Below are positions 37,828 through 46,180 of a DNA stretch of 64,000 bases, piece by piece. The translations under genes and the position numbers were made by a program. Numbering within the stretch: the stretch's first letter is position 1; each line of letters begins with the position of its first letter. Where the stretch lies: positions 124,001 through 188,000 of the forward strand of contig NZ_LMXN01000001.1 of NCBI RefSeq assembly GCF_001442615.1, in the 5' to 3' direction. The notes beneath the pieces are model-generated. The model ran no database searches. It was not told the DNA's origin and worked only from the letters and a program-made list of their open reading frames with translations. The stretch is from Algoriphagus resistens. GTDB taxonomy: Bacteria; Bacteroidota; Bacteroidia; Cytophagales; Cyclobacteriaceae.

Positions 37828-38286
37828 CCTGTAATTTGACTCAATCAAAGCAGATTAGTTGATCGGTAGATTCTATTCACCTGTATTTGGTCTTTAGCAA
37901 GCCAGAAGCTTGCATCGCATGCTGTGCTGCGCTTTTTATTCCTCTTCCTTCTGGGCTTTATCGCCCTAGGCAGTTTCATATTCATCATTCCGCAAAATGA
38001 AATTAAGGTGCTCTACAAGGAAAATTTGATTCGAAATAGGCTGGTATCCACCTTTATTCCTAAATCACTTACCGTTATTATTCTTTTGTAAACCTTGAAT
38101 TTTTAAAACGCTGTGTGACACTTGGAGTCATGCCTAAAGACCTCAGAAAGGCTCAATTTCAGTTAAAGATACTATGAATCAATAGTCTGAAATCAGTCAA
38201 TTGCAGTATTCATTATGAAAACAGCTTTACTGAAGAGCTGAATTCAGGCTGAATGAGACTTGAGTAAAATACACCAAAAATTGATA
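37828..38286 (+). other. Intergenic region between GntR and the phosphatase gene
   Basis: 459 bases with no convincing gene. It contains short palindromic stretches around 37908-37940 (AAGCTTGCATCGCATGC, then GTGCTGCGC) and a fragment of the dispersed repeat in inverted orientation at 38111-38133. The next coding start is uncertain: an in-frame TTG lies at 38260 and the preferred ATG at 38287. Confidence 0.5.
38111..38133 (-). repeat. Partial inverted copy of the start-codon repeat (hairpin-1 part)
   Basis: Read on the minus strand this is GCATGACTCCAAGTGTCACA followed by CAG. It matches the hairpin-1 region of unit C at 30160 (GCATGACTCCAGTGTCACAC) with one inserted A. Flanking similarity to the rest of the unit is poor. 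The match is about 21 bases long, so chance is unlikely but not excluded. Confidence 0.5.
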
Positions 38287-39600
38287 ATGAGTAAGTTACC
38301 TATGCTTAGAGGCTTGATTTTAGCGATTGCCATTACGAGCCCGATGTGTGCTTTTCCCCAGAATAGTTCTCCGGGAGACGCTAATTTCCATCTTCTTCCC
38401 AGCCATAAACCTGACCGGATTATCCTAAATCTTTCTGAAAACCCCTTAGAAGAAATCGGGGTGAACTGGAGGACAGATACCACAATAACTGTAGCTCACT
38501 TGGAATTTGCCAAAGCTACACCAGGACCGGAATTCCGTGACCAGATCCAACATCTTCAAGCGCTCACCGAAACCTTGGTATCTCAGCATGACGATGAGCC
38601 TGTCATCCATGCAAAATACCACCAAGTGAAACTGAAAGGACTCGAGGCAGGTGGAAAATACGTTTACCGGGTGGGTGGGGGACATAGCTGGAGTGAATGG
38701 TACCAGTTTACGATCCCTACAGATGACAAGGAAGTAAACTTTCTCTATTTTGGAGATGTCCAAAATGAAGTATCATCCATGTTTAGCCGGGTTATCCGTG
38801 AGGCGATCATCAATTTGCCTAAAATGGATTTCACCGTTTATGCCGGTGATCTCATAAATCATGAAAGTGCTGACTTCGAATGGGGCGGTTGGTTTGAGGC
38901 AGGCCAGTGGATCCATGCTAGTATCCCATCCATGATGACTCCTGGCAACCATGAATTTTCCAAGAATCCAGCTACGCTAACTCCTCATTGGAACACACAA
39001 TTCAATCTCCCTGCCAATGGTCCACAAGGTCTGGAAGAAACCACCTACGAAGTAAACTTTCCTGAACTGAAAATCATCTCTTTGGACGGGGAGCAGATTG
39101 ATGAATCACCAAGTTACAGGAAAGCTCAGATGGTCTGGCTCAGAGACATTTTGACCAATAATCCACGAAAATGGACGGTAGTCACCTTTCATTACCCGGT
39201 ATATGCCACAGCTCCAGATCGATATCATGATAAGATGATTGATTTCATCCGTCCGATCTTACAGGAATTCAACGTTGATCTAGCCATACAGGGGCATGAC
39301 CATGCCTACGCACGCGGCAGGGCTTATGAGCAGGACGGAAAAATGGATTATAAGAAAGGAACCGTCTATGTAGTCTCGGTGGCAGGGCCTAAAATGTACG
39401 AAGTAAAAGCAGACGATTGGATGGATCGAAAGGCTTACGGCACCCAGACGTACCAGTGGATCCAAGTCAAAGAAAATATTCTCACTTTCAGGACTTATAC
39501 GGCACTTGGAGAGCTGTATGATTCTTTTGAAATCCAGAAAAATTCCGATGGGGAAAATATCCTTATCAATCATATTCCAAACACACCGGAGCGGCTGTAG
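38287..39600 (+). CDS. Secreted purple acid phosphatase-like metallophosphoesterase
   Basis: A 437-residue protein from the ATG at 38287, which begins a signal peptide (MSKLPMLRGLILAIAIT, ending near CAFPQ). A fibronectin-III-like N-terminal domain (ILNLSENPLEEIGVNWRTD) is followed by the calcineurin-like domain with the metal ligands in order: YFGDVQNE, YAGDLINHES, MTPGNHEF, TFHYPVY and QGHDHAYARG. This is the complete purple acid phosphatase set. It hydrolyses phosphate monoesters or diesters in the periplasm. It is followed on the same strand by a PhoX-type phosphatase, suggesting a small phosphate-scavenging group. Confidence 0.92.
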   Translation: MSKLPMLRGLILAIAITSPMCAFPQNSSPGDANFHLLPSHKPDRIILNLSENPLEEIGVNWRTDTTITVAHLEFAKATPGPEFRDQIQHLQALTETLVSQHDDEPVIHAKYHQVKLKGLEAGGKYVYRVGGGHSWSEWYQFTIPTDDKEVNFLYFGDVQNEVSSMFSRVIREAIINLPKMDFTVYAGDLINHESADFEWGGWFEAGQWIHASIPSMMTPGNHEFSKNPATLTPHWNTQFNLPANGPQGLEETTYEVNFPELKIISLDGEQIDESPSYRKAQMVWLRDILTNNPRKWTVVTFHYPVYATAPDRYHDKMIDFIRPILQEFNVDLAIQGHDHAYARGRAYEQDGKMDYKKGTVYVVSVAGPKMYEVKADDWMDRKAYGTQTYQWIQVKENILTFRTYTALGELYDSFEIQKNSDGENILINHIPNTPERL

Positions 39601-39952
39601 ATAAAAATGGAGGCTCCAAGCTATTCCTTCTGGTTTTTGACCAGAAGTACATTTCGTATCTTATCCATAGGAATAGGTCAGCTTTCGTCTGTGGACAAGG
39701 TAAAGCAGAGCCGGAAAAAAGCCTCTGGCCCTGGCTAATAATCAGCATTCCCGGGCCGGGCCCAGGAGTTCACTGAAAAGATAACGGTCAGTGAACGGAG
39801 ATCCCTGCCAGCGGTGAACATTGTGTTGGACTGTTCACTAACAGGTTACCGCCCATACTCTTTCACGAAAGGGTAATGTTCTGTTCATCTCCAGAACAAA
39901 CCATGAAATTAATATTGTGCATAAAATAGTTTTTACTAAACAAACAGTACTT
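39601..39952 (+). other. Intergenic region upstream of phoX-like gene, rich in inverted repeats
   Basis: 352 bases without a gene. CTTCTGGT/ACCAGAAG forms a perfect 8-bp hairpin at 39627-39647, just after the phosphatase stop, perhaps its transcription end although no T tract follows. A GC-rich CCCGGGCCGGGCCC block lies near 39750. Four GTTCAC/GTGAAC half-sites follow at 39768-39838. Confidence 0.5.
39768..39838 (+). promoter_or_regulatory. Cluster of four GTTCAC/GTGAAC half-sites upstream of phoX
   Basis: GTTCAC at 39768 and 39833, GTGAAC at 39791 and 39814. The first two sit in a perfect 9-bp inverted repeat GTTCACTGA/TCAGTGAAC. Start-to-start spacings are 23, 23 and 19 bases, close to two helical turns. 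The arrangement looks like a multi-site operator, possibly phosphate-responsive given the flanking phosphatase genes; that link is inference. Confidence 0.4.
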
Positions 39953-41350
39953 ATGAAAGAGGACCAACAGACCGATAGTTCAGGAAGAAGAACATTCATT
40001 AAAAACTCATTGATGGTAAGTGTCGGGTTCATGGGACTTAAATATTTTTCAGGAACCCCTGCATTTGCGATGGATGCTTCCTTGCTCTATGAGCAATATG
40101 GTCCGCTTTTGGAGGATCCCAAAGGTATTTTCAATCTTCCAAAAGGCTTTTCTTATAAAATTATTTCCAGAGCTGGTGAGCCTATGAACGACGGCTTTCT
40201 CTCCCCGGGCAGAAATGACGCCATGGCAGCATTTGAAAGTAAAGATGGGAAAGTTCTGGTGGTAAGAAACCATGAACTTTCTTCTGATGACACGGAAAAC
40301 GGTCCTTTCGGAATTGATAATTCAAGGCTTCAACAGCTTTCTGATTCAGCAATTTATGATCGTGGCTATAACAAAAAGCCAAGTTTAGGAGGTACAACAA
40401 CTTTTTTGTTTAATGAGCAAACCCAGGAAATAGAATACCAGTACCTATCCTTAGCCGGAACCATGCGCAATTGTGCCGGCGGCCCGACTCCCTGGAACAC
40501 CTGGCTCAGCTGCGAAGAGACGTTTGACAGCAAACTGGAGGAAGTAAATGAACACCATCATGGATATGTGTTTGAAGTGCCGGTCTCCGAGACAGCTATT
40601 CTGGCCGATCCTGTGCCATTAAAGGCAATGGGGAGATTTAACCATGAGGCGGTGGCGGTGGATCCGGACAGTGGTTTTGTTTATCTCACCGAGGATCGAG
40701 GAGATGGGCTTATTTATCGGTTTATACCGAATGAGCAGGGAAACCTTCGGGCAGGCGGAAAGCTTCAGGCACTAAGTATCAAAGGAAAGCAGGGATTTGA
40801 TACCCGCAACTGGGAAGCTCAAACCGTGAAAATAGGTGATCTGCTAAAAGTGGACTGGATTGATCTTGATAATACAGATCCTGAAGAAGATGAGCTAAGG
40901 TTAAGGGGGGTTGATCAGGGGGCAGCTCGTTTTGCCAGAGGAGAAGGTATGTGGTACGGAAATGAAGAAATCTATTTTGCCTGTACCAGTGGTGGAAAGG
41001 CCAAGCAGGGGCAAGTATTCAGATACATTCCCTCAAAAGAAGAAAAGAGAGGAGAGCAGAAGATCGGAGGGCATCTGGAGTTGTTTGCAGAGCCAAATGA
41101 TAAAGAGATATTACGTGCATGCGATAATCTTACAGTGGCTCCATGGGGTGACCTTATTCTCTGTGAAGATAATAGTCGCCCAAGGCTGATTGGGATTACT
41201 CCCCAAGGAAAAATCTATCATCTGGGGCTGAATGTAGGTTATGAATCTGAATTGACGGGAGCCTGTTTTTCTCCAAGCGGTAAAACGCTCTTTGTGAATA
41301 TTCAGCATGCAGGGCTTACCCTGGCTATTACAGGGCCTTGGGTGGGATAA
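39953..41350 (+). CDS. phoX: PhoX-family alkaline phosphatase, Tat-exported
   Basis: A 465-residue protein. The start at 39953 is preferred because it places a twin-arginine signal, GRRTFIKNSLMVSVGFMGL, near the N-terminus; an upstream in-frame GTG adds 12 residues. Tat export fits a metalloenzyme that folds and loads its cofactor in the cytoplasm. PhoX/DUF839 motifs include VVRNHELS, GGTTTFLFN, NCAGGPTPWNTWLSCEETFD, GRFNHEAVAVDPDSGFVYLT and the DNLTVAPWGDLILCEDN segment, which supply the Glu and Asp calcium/iron ligands. PhoX phosphatases release phosphate from diverse monoesters. The neighbouring purple acid phosphatase gene supports a phosphate-acquisition role. Confidence 0.9.
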   Translation: MKEDQQTDSSGRRTFIKNSLMVSVGFMGLKYFSGTPAFAMDASLLYEQYGPLLEDPKGIFNLPKGFSYKIISRAGEPMNDGFLSPGRNDAMAAFESKDGKVLVVRNHELSSDDTENGPFGIDNSRLQQLSDSAIYDRGYNKKPSLGGTTTFLFNEQTQEIEYQYLSLAGTMRNCAGGPTPWNTWLSCEETFDSKLEEVNEHHHGYVFEVPVSETAILADPVPLKAMGRFNHEAVAVDPDSGFVYLTEDRGDGLIYRFIPNEQGNLRAGGKLQALSIKGKQGFDTRNWEAQTVKIGDLLKVDWIDLDNTDPEEDELRLRGVDQGAARFARGEGMWYGNEEIYFACTSGGKAKQGQVFRYIPSKEEKRGEQKIGGHLELFAEPNDKEILRACDNLTVAPWGDLILCEDNSRPRLIGITPQGKIYHLGLNVGYESELTGACFSPSGKTLFVNIQHAGLTLAITGPWVG

Positions 41351-41654
41351 TGCCTTTATTTTGTGGTGCCCGTATCGCTTCAGACAGGATTAAGCCGGGT
41401 TTTTTAGTAAAAGCAGTTTTTCCCGACAAGAATTCTGATTGGTAGAGCAGCCTGATAGTGAAGGGGCTTACGTGATACTTTGCGCTAACCTTAGAGATAT
41501 TCCTTTCGTAAGATTTGCATGTTTCTCGAGGGGCAGGATGCTCAGGTTGTCGTTGGGTTGAACTTATTATTTTGTTGGTGAAACCTGAATACTATTTGCC
41601 TAAAATCCGTTACACGGTTTTAGTTACTCACATTAGGTTATAGAATCGGAAGGA
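41351..41654 (+). other. Intergenic region before the pyruvate-kinase-like gene
   Basis: 304 bases. After the phoX stop there is a CCGGG followed by six T (about 41395-41406) with only a weak 4-bp partner upstream, so at best a poor terminator. The rest shows no gene. A GGAAGG purine run lies just before the next ATG and probably serves as ribosome-binding site. Confidence 0.45.
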
Positions 41655-43124
41655 ATGGAAATCAGGTTAAGAGAAATTAATCAGCAGCTAACGTTACTGG
41701 AATCAGAAATGCATGGGGTTCCCCAGGCTTTTACCGGGATATTGGACCAGCTTCACCCAAGCCAGCGTATTTCAGCTACCAACCTGTTGAAATACCTTAT
41801 CTTGAGAAAGACAGATATTCAGGACCTCCAGGAAGCCTTGCATTTGATGGGCCTGTCTTCCCTGGCTAGCTGTGAGAGCCATACCCATTTTCAGATTCAG
41901 TCCACTTTGGAGCGTTTGGGAAGGAAGTTTCCGGAAAAAGACCCTAGCACGCCTGAGTTCGGAGCCGATTGCATCAAGCAACGGAGCAAGGTCTTATTTG
42001 GGAATACCCATGGGGAATGGCCTTCATCCATTATGGTGACAATGGATTCATCTGCGCTGCAACAAAAAAATGCAATCCGTGATCTGCTAAGAAACGGTAT
42101 GGGTGTGGCCCGGATCAATTGCGCACACGATGATAAGCAGGTGTGGGAAAAGATGATACGTGAGATTCGGGAAGAAAGTGTAAAAGAAGGGATCGAATGC
42201 AAAATCCATATGGATCTTGCCGGTCCAAAACTCAGGGTTGTGCTTCTGCAAAAAGGGAGAAAGTCCGGTAAAGTGAAAATAAGAAAGGGAGATAGAATCT
42301 GGTTGGCTGAATCTCCTGAAATGTTCACCAAAAGCGAATTGGTGGTCAGTCCGGGAGAGCCAGGTGTAATTCAGGCGTTGAAGCCCGGGGAAAGAGTGTT
42401 CATAGATGACGGTTTGATACTGGCAAGAGTGATGGAAGTACGTGAGGAAGGGGTACGTCTGAAAATTGAGCGGGACTCCTCTAAGAAATCTAAAATCAAA
42501 GCAGAAAAAGGGATCAACTTTCCTGATTCCGATCTATCCATTTCATCCTTGACTGATTATGATATCGCATGTCTTCCGTTTGTGATGAGCCATGCTGACA
42601 CTGTTGGATTTTCCTTTGTCCGTAAAGCTTCGGATTTGAAGAAACTCAGGGAGGAACTTGGTAAGTTTTCCACTGATATCCCCCCTGTCATCCTTAAAAT
42701 CGAAACTAAAGAAGCGGTGGACAATTTACCCCAATTACTTCTTGAGGGAATGAAATGTCCTTATTTTGGTGTAATGATCGCAAGGGGAGACTTGGCTGTG
42801 GAGATTGGATTTGAGCGGCTGGTGGAGATTCAGGAAGAGATTTCCTGGCTTTGCGAAGCAGCTCATACTCCAGTAATCTGGGCAACTCAGGTGTTAGAAA
42901 CCCTTCATAAATCCGGTATAGCATCCCGTGCGGAGATCACTGATGCCGGCCGTGCCTCTATGGCCGATTGCATCATGATCAATAAAGGGGATCATACATT
43001 ACAAGTACTCAAGACACTCAGAGATATTATACAAAGAAGCCGTGGTTTGAAAATGAAAAACCGGCTGGTTTTCCGGGTCCTGGGGATTGCCGAGCAGTTT
43101 TTTCAAAACCAAAAGCACCCGTAG
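41655..43124 (+). CDS. Atypical pyruvate-kinase-family protein
   Basis: A 489-residue cytoplasmic protein. Residues 1-125 are an all-helical extension of unknown role. The pyruvate kinase core follows: IMVTMDSSAL near 130, where classical enzymes have TxGPAS, MDLAGPKLRV near 185, an inserted beta-barrel B domain, the catalytic Lys in VILKIET near 350, the metal site in MIARGDLAVEIG near 375, and WATQVLETL plus SRAEITDAGRASMADCIM near 410-440. The usual MLSGETAxGxYP loop is replaced by MINKGDHTLQ, and the C-terminal allosteric domain is missing. It may be a genuine non-allosteric pyruvate kinase or a divergent paralogue. No operon partners are evident. Confidence 0.85.
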   Translation: MEIRLREINQQLTLLESEMHGVPQAFTGILDQLHPSQRISATNLLKYLILRKTDIQDLQEALHLMGLSSLASCESHTHFQIQSTLERLGRKFPEKDPSTPEFGADCIKQRSKVLFGNTHGEWPSSIMVTMDSSALQQKNAIRDLLRNGMGVARINCAHDDKQVWEKMIREIREESVKEGIECKIHMDLAGPKLRVVLLQKGRKSGKVKIRKGDRIWLAESPEMFTKSELVVSPGEPGVIQALKPGERVFIDDGLILARVMEVREEGVRLKIERDSSKKSKIKAEKGINFPDSDLSISSLTDYDIACLPFVMSHADTVGFSFVRKASDLKKLREELGKFSTDIPPVILKIETKEAVDNLPQLLLEGMKCPYFGVMIARGDLAVEIGFERLVEIQEEISWLCEAAHTPVIWATQVLETLHKSGIASRAEITDAGRASMADCIMINKGDHTLQVLKTLRDIIQRSRGLKMKNRLVFRVLGIAEQFFQNQKHP

Positions 43125-43589
43125 TCTAGAAGTTGAGTCTGAGCTGGGTAGTTTTCCCATATTGATGTGATACTATGACTATAGATTTCTGCCCGCTTAT
43201 GCATATGCATAGAGATTGGTAGATAGTAAATACCCGCTGTTTCTCCCGGCCTGTTACTTCCCCACATAAATATTATCAGGATTTTTTTTGAACAATAGGC
43301 TCACCACATACTTGGAGAGATGAATGAAATGGAGCTCCATATAAAAACAAAGGGAAAGTATTGGTATTTATACTCAGCTAAAAGTTGAAATGCACCTAAC
43401 TGGGTGATATAGAAGAAGATGTTGATGCTGACAAAAATTATTCGGAAATTACTCATACCATAAGCGTAGGGTAAAATAATGAAATTCAACTGACCTTTTC
43501 AGGATAAAAATCCCTGCAGAAATGGAAACGCCACGATCGCAAAGAATACATTCATTCCATAGTTGAAAAAACTAAAAGATTGTCAGAAA
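43125..43589 (+). other. Intergenic region, possibly holding a decayed minus-strand gene
   Basis: 465 bases. No plus-strand gene was found. The right part (about 43301-43575) reads on the minus strand as broken membrane-protein-like sequence and is listed separately. The left part shows nothing recognisable. Confidence 0.4.
43301..43575 (-). pseudogene. Possible remnant of a membrane protein gene
   Basis: On the minus strand one segment reads FFNYGMNVFFAIVAFPFLQG and stops soon after. A second open segment of 62 codons follows in the same frame with FRIIFVSINIFFYITQLGAF and FPFVFIWSSIS. Both look like transmembrane helices, and the second vaguely recalls the C-terminal end of DUF418-type membrane proteins, in which a GPxEWxWR motif would be expected; here that motif is eroded to FPFVFIWSS. 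The in-frame stop between the segments and the missing remainder suggest decay. The family link is a guess. Confidence 0.25.
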
Positions 43590-43949
43590 ATGAACAGTAA
43601 AAATATTGAAAGACTTTATAAAATGTCTTTTGCGGGAGTATATCCCCATTACATTACCAAAGTTGAGAAAAAAGGAAGAACCATTGCAGAGTTGCACGAG
43701 GTTATTTTTTGGCTCACGGGCTATGATGAAGAAGATCTAATGCATATTCTGGCAAACAAAACGAACTTTGAAATCTTTTTTGCCGAGGCGCCATTGCTTC
43801 ATCCTAACGCCACCAAAATAACCGGAGTTATTTGTGGTGACCGCATTGAAAATATTGAAGATGATTTAGTTCGGAAAGTTAGATACCTGGATAAATTGGT
43901 TGACGAACTGGCAAAAGGCAGGCCCATGGAAAAAATTCTAAGAAAATGA
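43590..43949 (+). CDS. DUF2200 domain protein
   Basis: A 119-residue soluble protein from the ATG at 43590; an in-frame TTG at 43563 is less likely as start. The DUF2200 pattern is seen in FAGVYPHYITKVEKKGRT, ELHEVIFWLTGYDEEDL and CGDRIENIEDDLVRKVRYLD. The family is small and of unknown biochemical function, and genes for it occur singly in many genomes. The next small gene follows after 5 bases and may be co-transcribed. Confidence 0.85.
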   Translation: MNSKNIERLYKMSFAGVYPHYITKVEKKGRTIAELHEVIFWLTGYDEEDLMHILANKTNFEIFFAEAPLLHPNATKITGVICGDRIENIEDDLVRKVRYLDKLVDELAKGRPMEKILRK

Positions 43950-43954
43950 CTTAA

Positions 43955-44179
43955 ATGACAAACAACAACATCACATTGTCCCTCACAGATAAAGATGGTT
44001 TTAAAGATTCTTTAATAATTGAGCAAGTCAGACCCACGTATCCACGATTGGCAAATGACAATTACGGTTCCCCCAAAAAAATAGAGAAATGGGGTTTTGT
44101 AATAATTGCTGTGAATAAGGAATTTACGAATACACGGCAAGCAGAAATAGAAGCGTTTTTCAATACTATAGCGCAATAG
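43955..44179 (+). CDS. Small hypothetical protein
   Basis: A 74-residue acidic-to-neutral protein, starting 5 bases after the DUF2200 stop codon. It has no signal peptide or membrane segment. The sequence is predicted mixed alpha/beta (LSLTDKDGFKDSLIIEQVRP; EKWGFVIIAVNKEF; QAEIEAFFNTIA). I do not recognise a family. Its close spacing to the DUF2200 gene and normal residue composition support it being a real gene. Confidence 0.55.
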   Translation: MTNNNITLSLTDKDGFKDSLIIEQVRPTYPRLANDNYGSPKKIEKWGFVIIAVNKEFTNTRQAEIEAFFNTIAQ

Positions 44180-44767
44180 TTTAGCCAGTGAAAAACTGTC
44201 AACTTGTATAAACTTCAACTGTTGATGATTTCGTGTTCAGGGAACGGGGTGCCTGTACTGCAACGAAATGTATCGGGAGAAAGCCACACAACTGGTCTGT
44301 GGGATGGGCCTTCGCTTTATCGATGCATATCAATAGGGGGATTATTGCTAGTTGTTCAAGTAGAGTCCCTTTTCCATCCTCCTACAGCCATACTCTTTTT
44401 TCTCAGAATCTGCGGGCAGAAGGCCATGGCATATTTTTTTACCATGGGTTTCTCCTTCGGCTTCACGCAAAGCTACTGACCTGGCACCCGATAGGATTGG
44501 TTTTTTGAGTCAAAACCAAAGGTGAACTGTCATTTATTTTCCTGTTAGCTGATGTTTAAGGCGGGCTTGACGGACGAAATAATGAATAAGCGTAGATCTT
44601 GCGGGGTAGAGATTTTCGGAGAATACCTATATGACTTAGGGAAATTGAATCAATTGTTTACTATAATGTAGTTAGTCTTGGCTATCTTGAAAACTAGAAT
44701 TAGACCGCGTTCGCAAGTGACATACGTATCCAGCTCCGTTTGATTTTTACTTTAAAAATCTTCTTCC
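44180..44767 (+). other. 588-base intergenic region without a recognised gene
   Basis: Two overlapping open frames of 91 codons (44204 and 44233) occupy the left half in different frames; neither shows a recognisable motif, good start context or bias, so they are probably chance. A Cys-containing stretch GCLYCNEMYREKATQL in a third frame ends at a stop near 44334 and could be decayed coding sequence. The right half is AT-rich and probably includes the promoter of the AI-2E family gene. Confidence 0.4.
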
Positions 44768-45856
44768 ATGGAAAGTTCAAAAATACAACAAGTGGCCCAT
44801 AGTTTGGTTTGCTTGATTTTTGGTGTGATTATTCTACGTGAAGGCGCTTTTTTGCTTGTCCCCTTACTATGGGGGATTTTTTTCGCGTTTGCTTTGAACC
44901 CAGTTGTCAATTGGCTTGAAAATAAGCGTCTGCCACGCGCCTTGGCTATTCTCATCAGCATTGCGTTGGTTCTTGTTCTGGCTGCTGGTGTTATATACCT
45001 GTTTAGTAAACAAATGTCCGGATTGCTAAAAGATGTACCGGAAATAAGCTCCTCCTTGAAGGATTTTTTAGACCAATATTTAGGCTATCTGAACAATCAG
45101 TTCGGATTGGAAGTAGACTACGAGAAGGCCCTTGACAGGCTAGGGCGATTGATTAACCCTGAAAGTTTCAATGGTCTACTGGTACAGACGGGCAAAGCGC
45201 TGGCATTGATAGGCATTATCCCACTGTATATTTTTCTTTTGATATACTACAAGGATTTTTTCCGGGAATTTCTAAGCAAGCTCAACACATCAAGAAAACA
45301 GGATTTCCTTTTTACCTGGACAGAGGATACTGCCCTGATGATTCAGGCCTACCTGACGGGCCTGCTGAAAGTGACGGGGATCGTGGCAGTAGTGGTAGGG
45401 GTTTTCTTTTATTTTATTGATATTCAGTATTTTGTGTTATTTGCCTTATTTATTGCGGTGTTCAATCTTATCCCTTATGTTGGAGTAGTGTTCAGTTCCT
45501 TTTTTACGGTATTGTATGTTTTTCTGACCACAGACTCTATTTTTTTTCCAATCCTCACACTAGGGGTCTTGTGGGGAGTGCAATTGCTTGAAAATAATAT
45601 AATTACTCCCATAATAGTAGGTGCAGAAGTGAAACTCAATGCGCTCGTTGTTCTATTGGCGATCTTAATGGGAGGGTGGATCTGGGGAGTCTCTGGCATG
45701 ATTCTTTTCATTCCTATATTGGGGCTTCTGAAGATGACATTGGAGAAATCAGAGAAGTATAAAGCTTATGCATACTTACTTGGCGACCAGGTGCCGATCA
45801 TGGAAAGACGGGAAAACTTATGGAAGATTTTGATAAAAAAGTTAACCGGCAAATGA
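44768..45856 (+). CDS. AI-2E family transporter (PerM/YdiK-like permease)
   Basis: A 362-residue inner-membrane protein with about 7-8 hydrophobic segments. Landmarks are LLWGIFFAFALNPVVNWLE near the N-terminus, a periplasmic coil region (SSLKDFLDQYLGYLNNQFG), IGIIPLYIFLLIYYKDFF, FNLIPYVGVVFSSFF, LLENNIITPIIVGAEVKLNA and the WIWGVSGMILFIPI signature. The family name derives from a TqsA role in autoinducer-2 export, but many members move other solutes or act as Na+/H+ antiporters. The substrate here is unknown. It stands alone between longer intergenic gaps. Confidence 0.9.
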   Translation: MESSKIQQVAHSLVCLIFGVIILREGAFLLVPLLWGIFFAFALNPVVNWLENKRLPRALAILISIALVLVLAAGVIYLFSKQMSGLLKDVPEISSSLKDFLDQYLGYLNNQFGLEVDYEKALDRLGRLINPESFNGLLVQTGKALALIGIIPLYIFLLIYYKDFFREFLSKLNTSRKQDFLFTWTEDTALMIQAYLTGLLKVTGIVAVVVGVFFYFIDIQYFVLFALFIAVFNLIPYVGVVFSSFFTVLYVFLTTDSIFFPILTLGVLWGVQLLENNIITPIIVGAEVKLNALVVLLAILMGGWIWGVSGMILFIPILGLLKMTLEKSEKYKAYAYLLGDQVPIMERRENLWKILIKKLTGK

Positions 45857-46180
45857 CAGGGAAATCCCTTTGTTCTCTGATCCGCATACCCTTAGTCAGT
45901 ACCATGGCCGTATAGAAATCAGCATAAAAAAGCTAAGTTCAGTCCCCATCCCAACTTTCCGCATTTCGGTGATCAGGTGTACTCAATCTGCTCAATCGGT
46001 CGGCTGTCTTTAAAAGTTAGAACAAGTTGAATGTATAACGTGTCATTGTTCCAAAATCGAACAAAAGCGTACACTTCTGATTATCCTTAGGTCCTAAAAC
46101 AGTCCTAAAATTGCTATATGAAGCGATTCATAGTCTGGCATAATTTTTTAATACTACAATTAGGAATCAATTGTTTTGTC
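45857..46180 (+). other. Intergenic region upstream of the padR gene
   Basis: 324 bases with no convincing gene; an ATG at 46118 extends the padR frame upstream by 21 residues but encodes a hydrophobic run atypical for PadR proteins. A direct repeat of GTCCTAAAA lies at 46092 and 46103. Confidence 0.45.
46092..46111 (+). promoter_or_regulatory. Direct repeat upstream of padR-permease operon
   Basis: GTCCTAAAA occurs at 46092-46100 and again at 46103-46111, an 11-base period, about 70 bases before the padR start. PadR regulators commonly bind their own promoters, so this could be the autoregulatory site or a promoter-proximal activator site. Confidence 0.35.

Noticed and set aside
38260..38286. 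TTG at 38260 as start of the purple acid phosphatase
   Set aside because: The ATG at 38287 opens directly on the signal peptide; the upstream residues are polar and unneeded.
44204..44508. Two overlapping 91-codon frames in the gap before the AI-2E family gene
   Set aside because: They overlap each other in different frames, show no motif or conserved composition, and neither continues as a recognisable protein.
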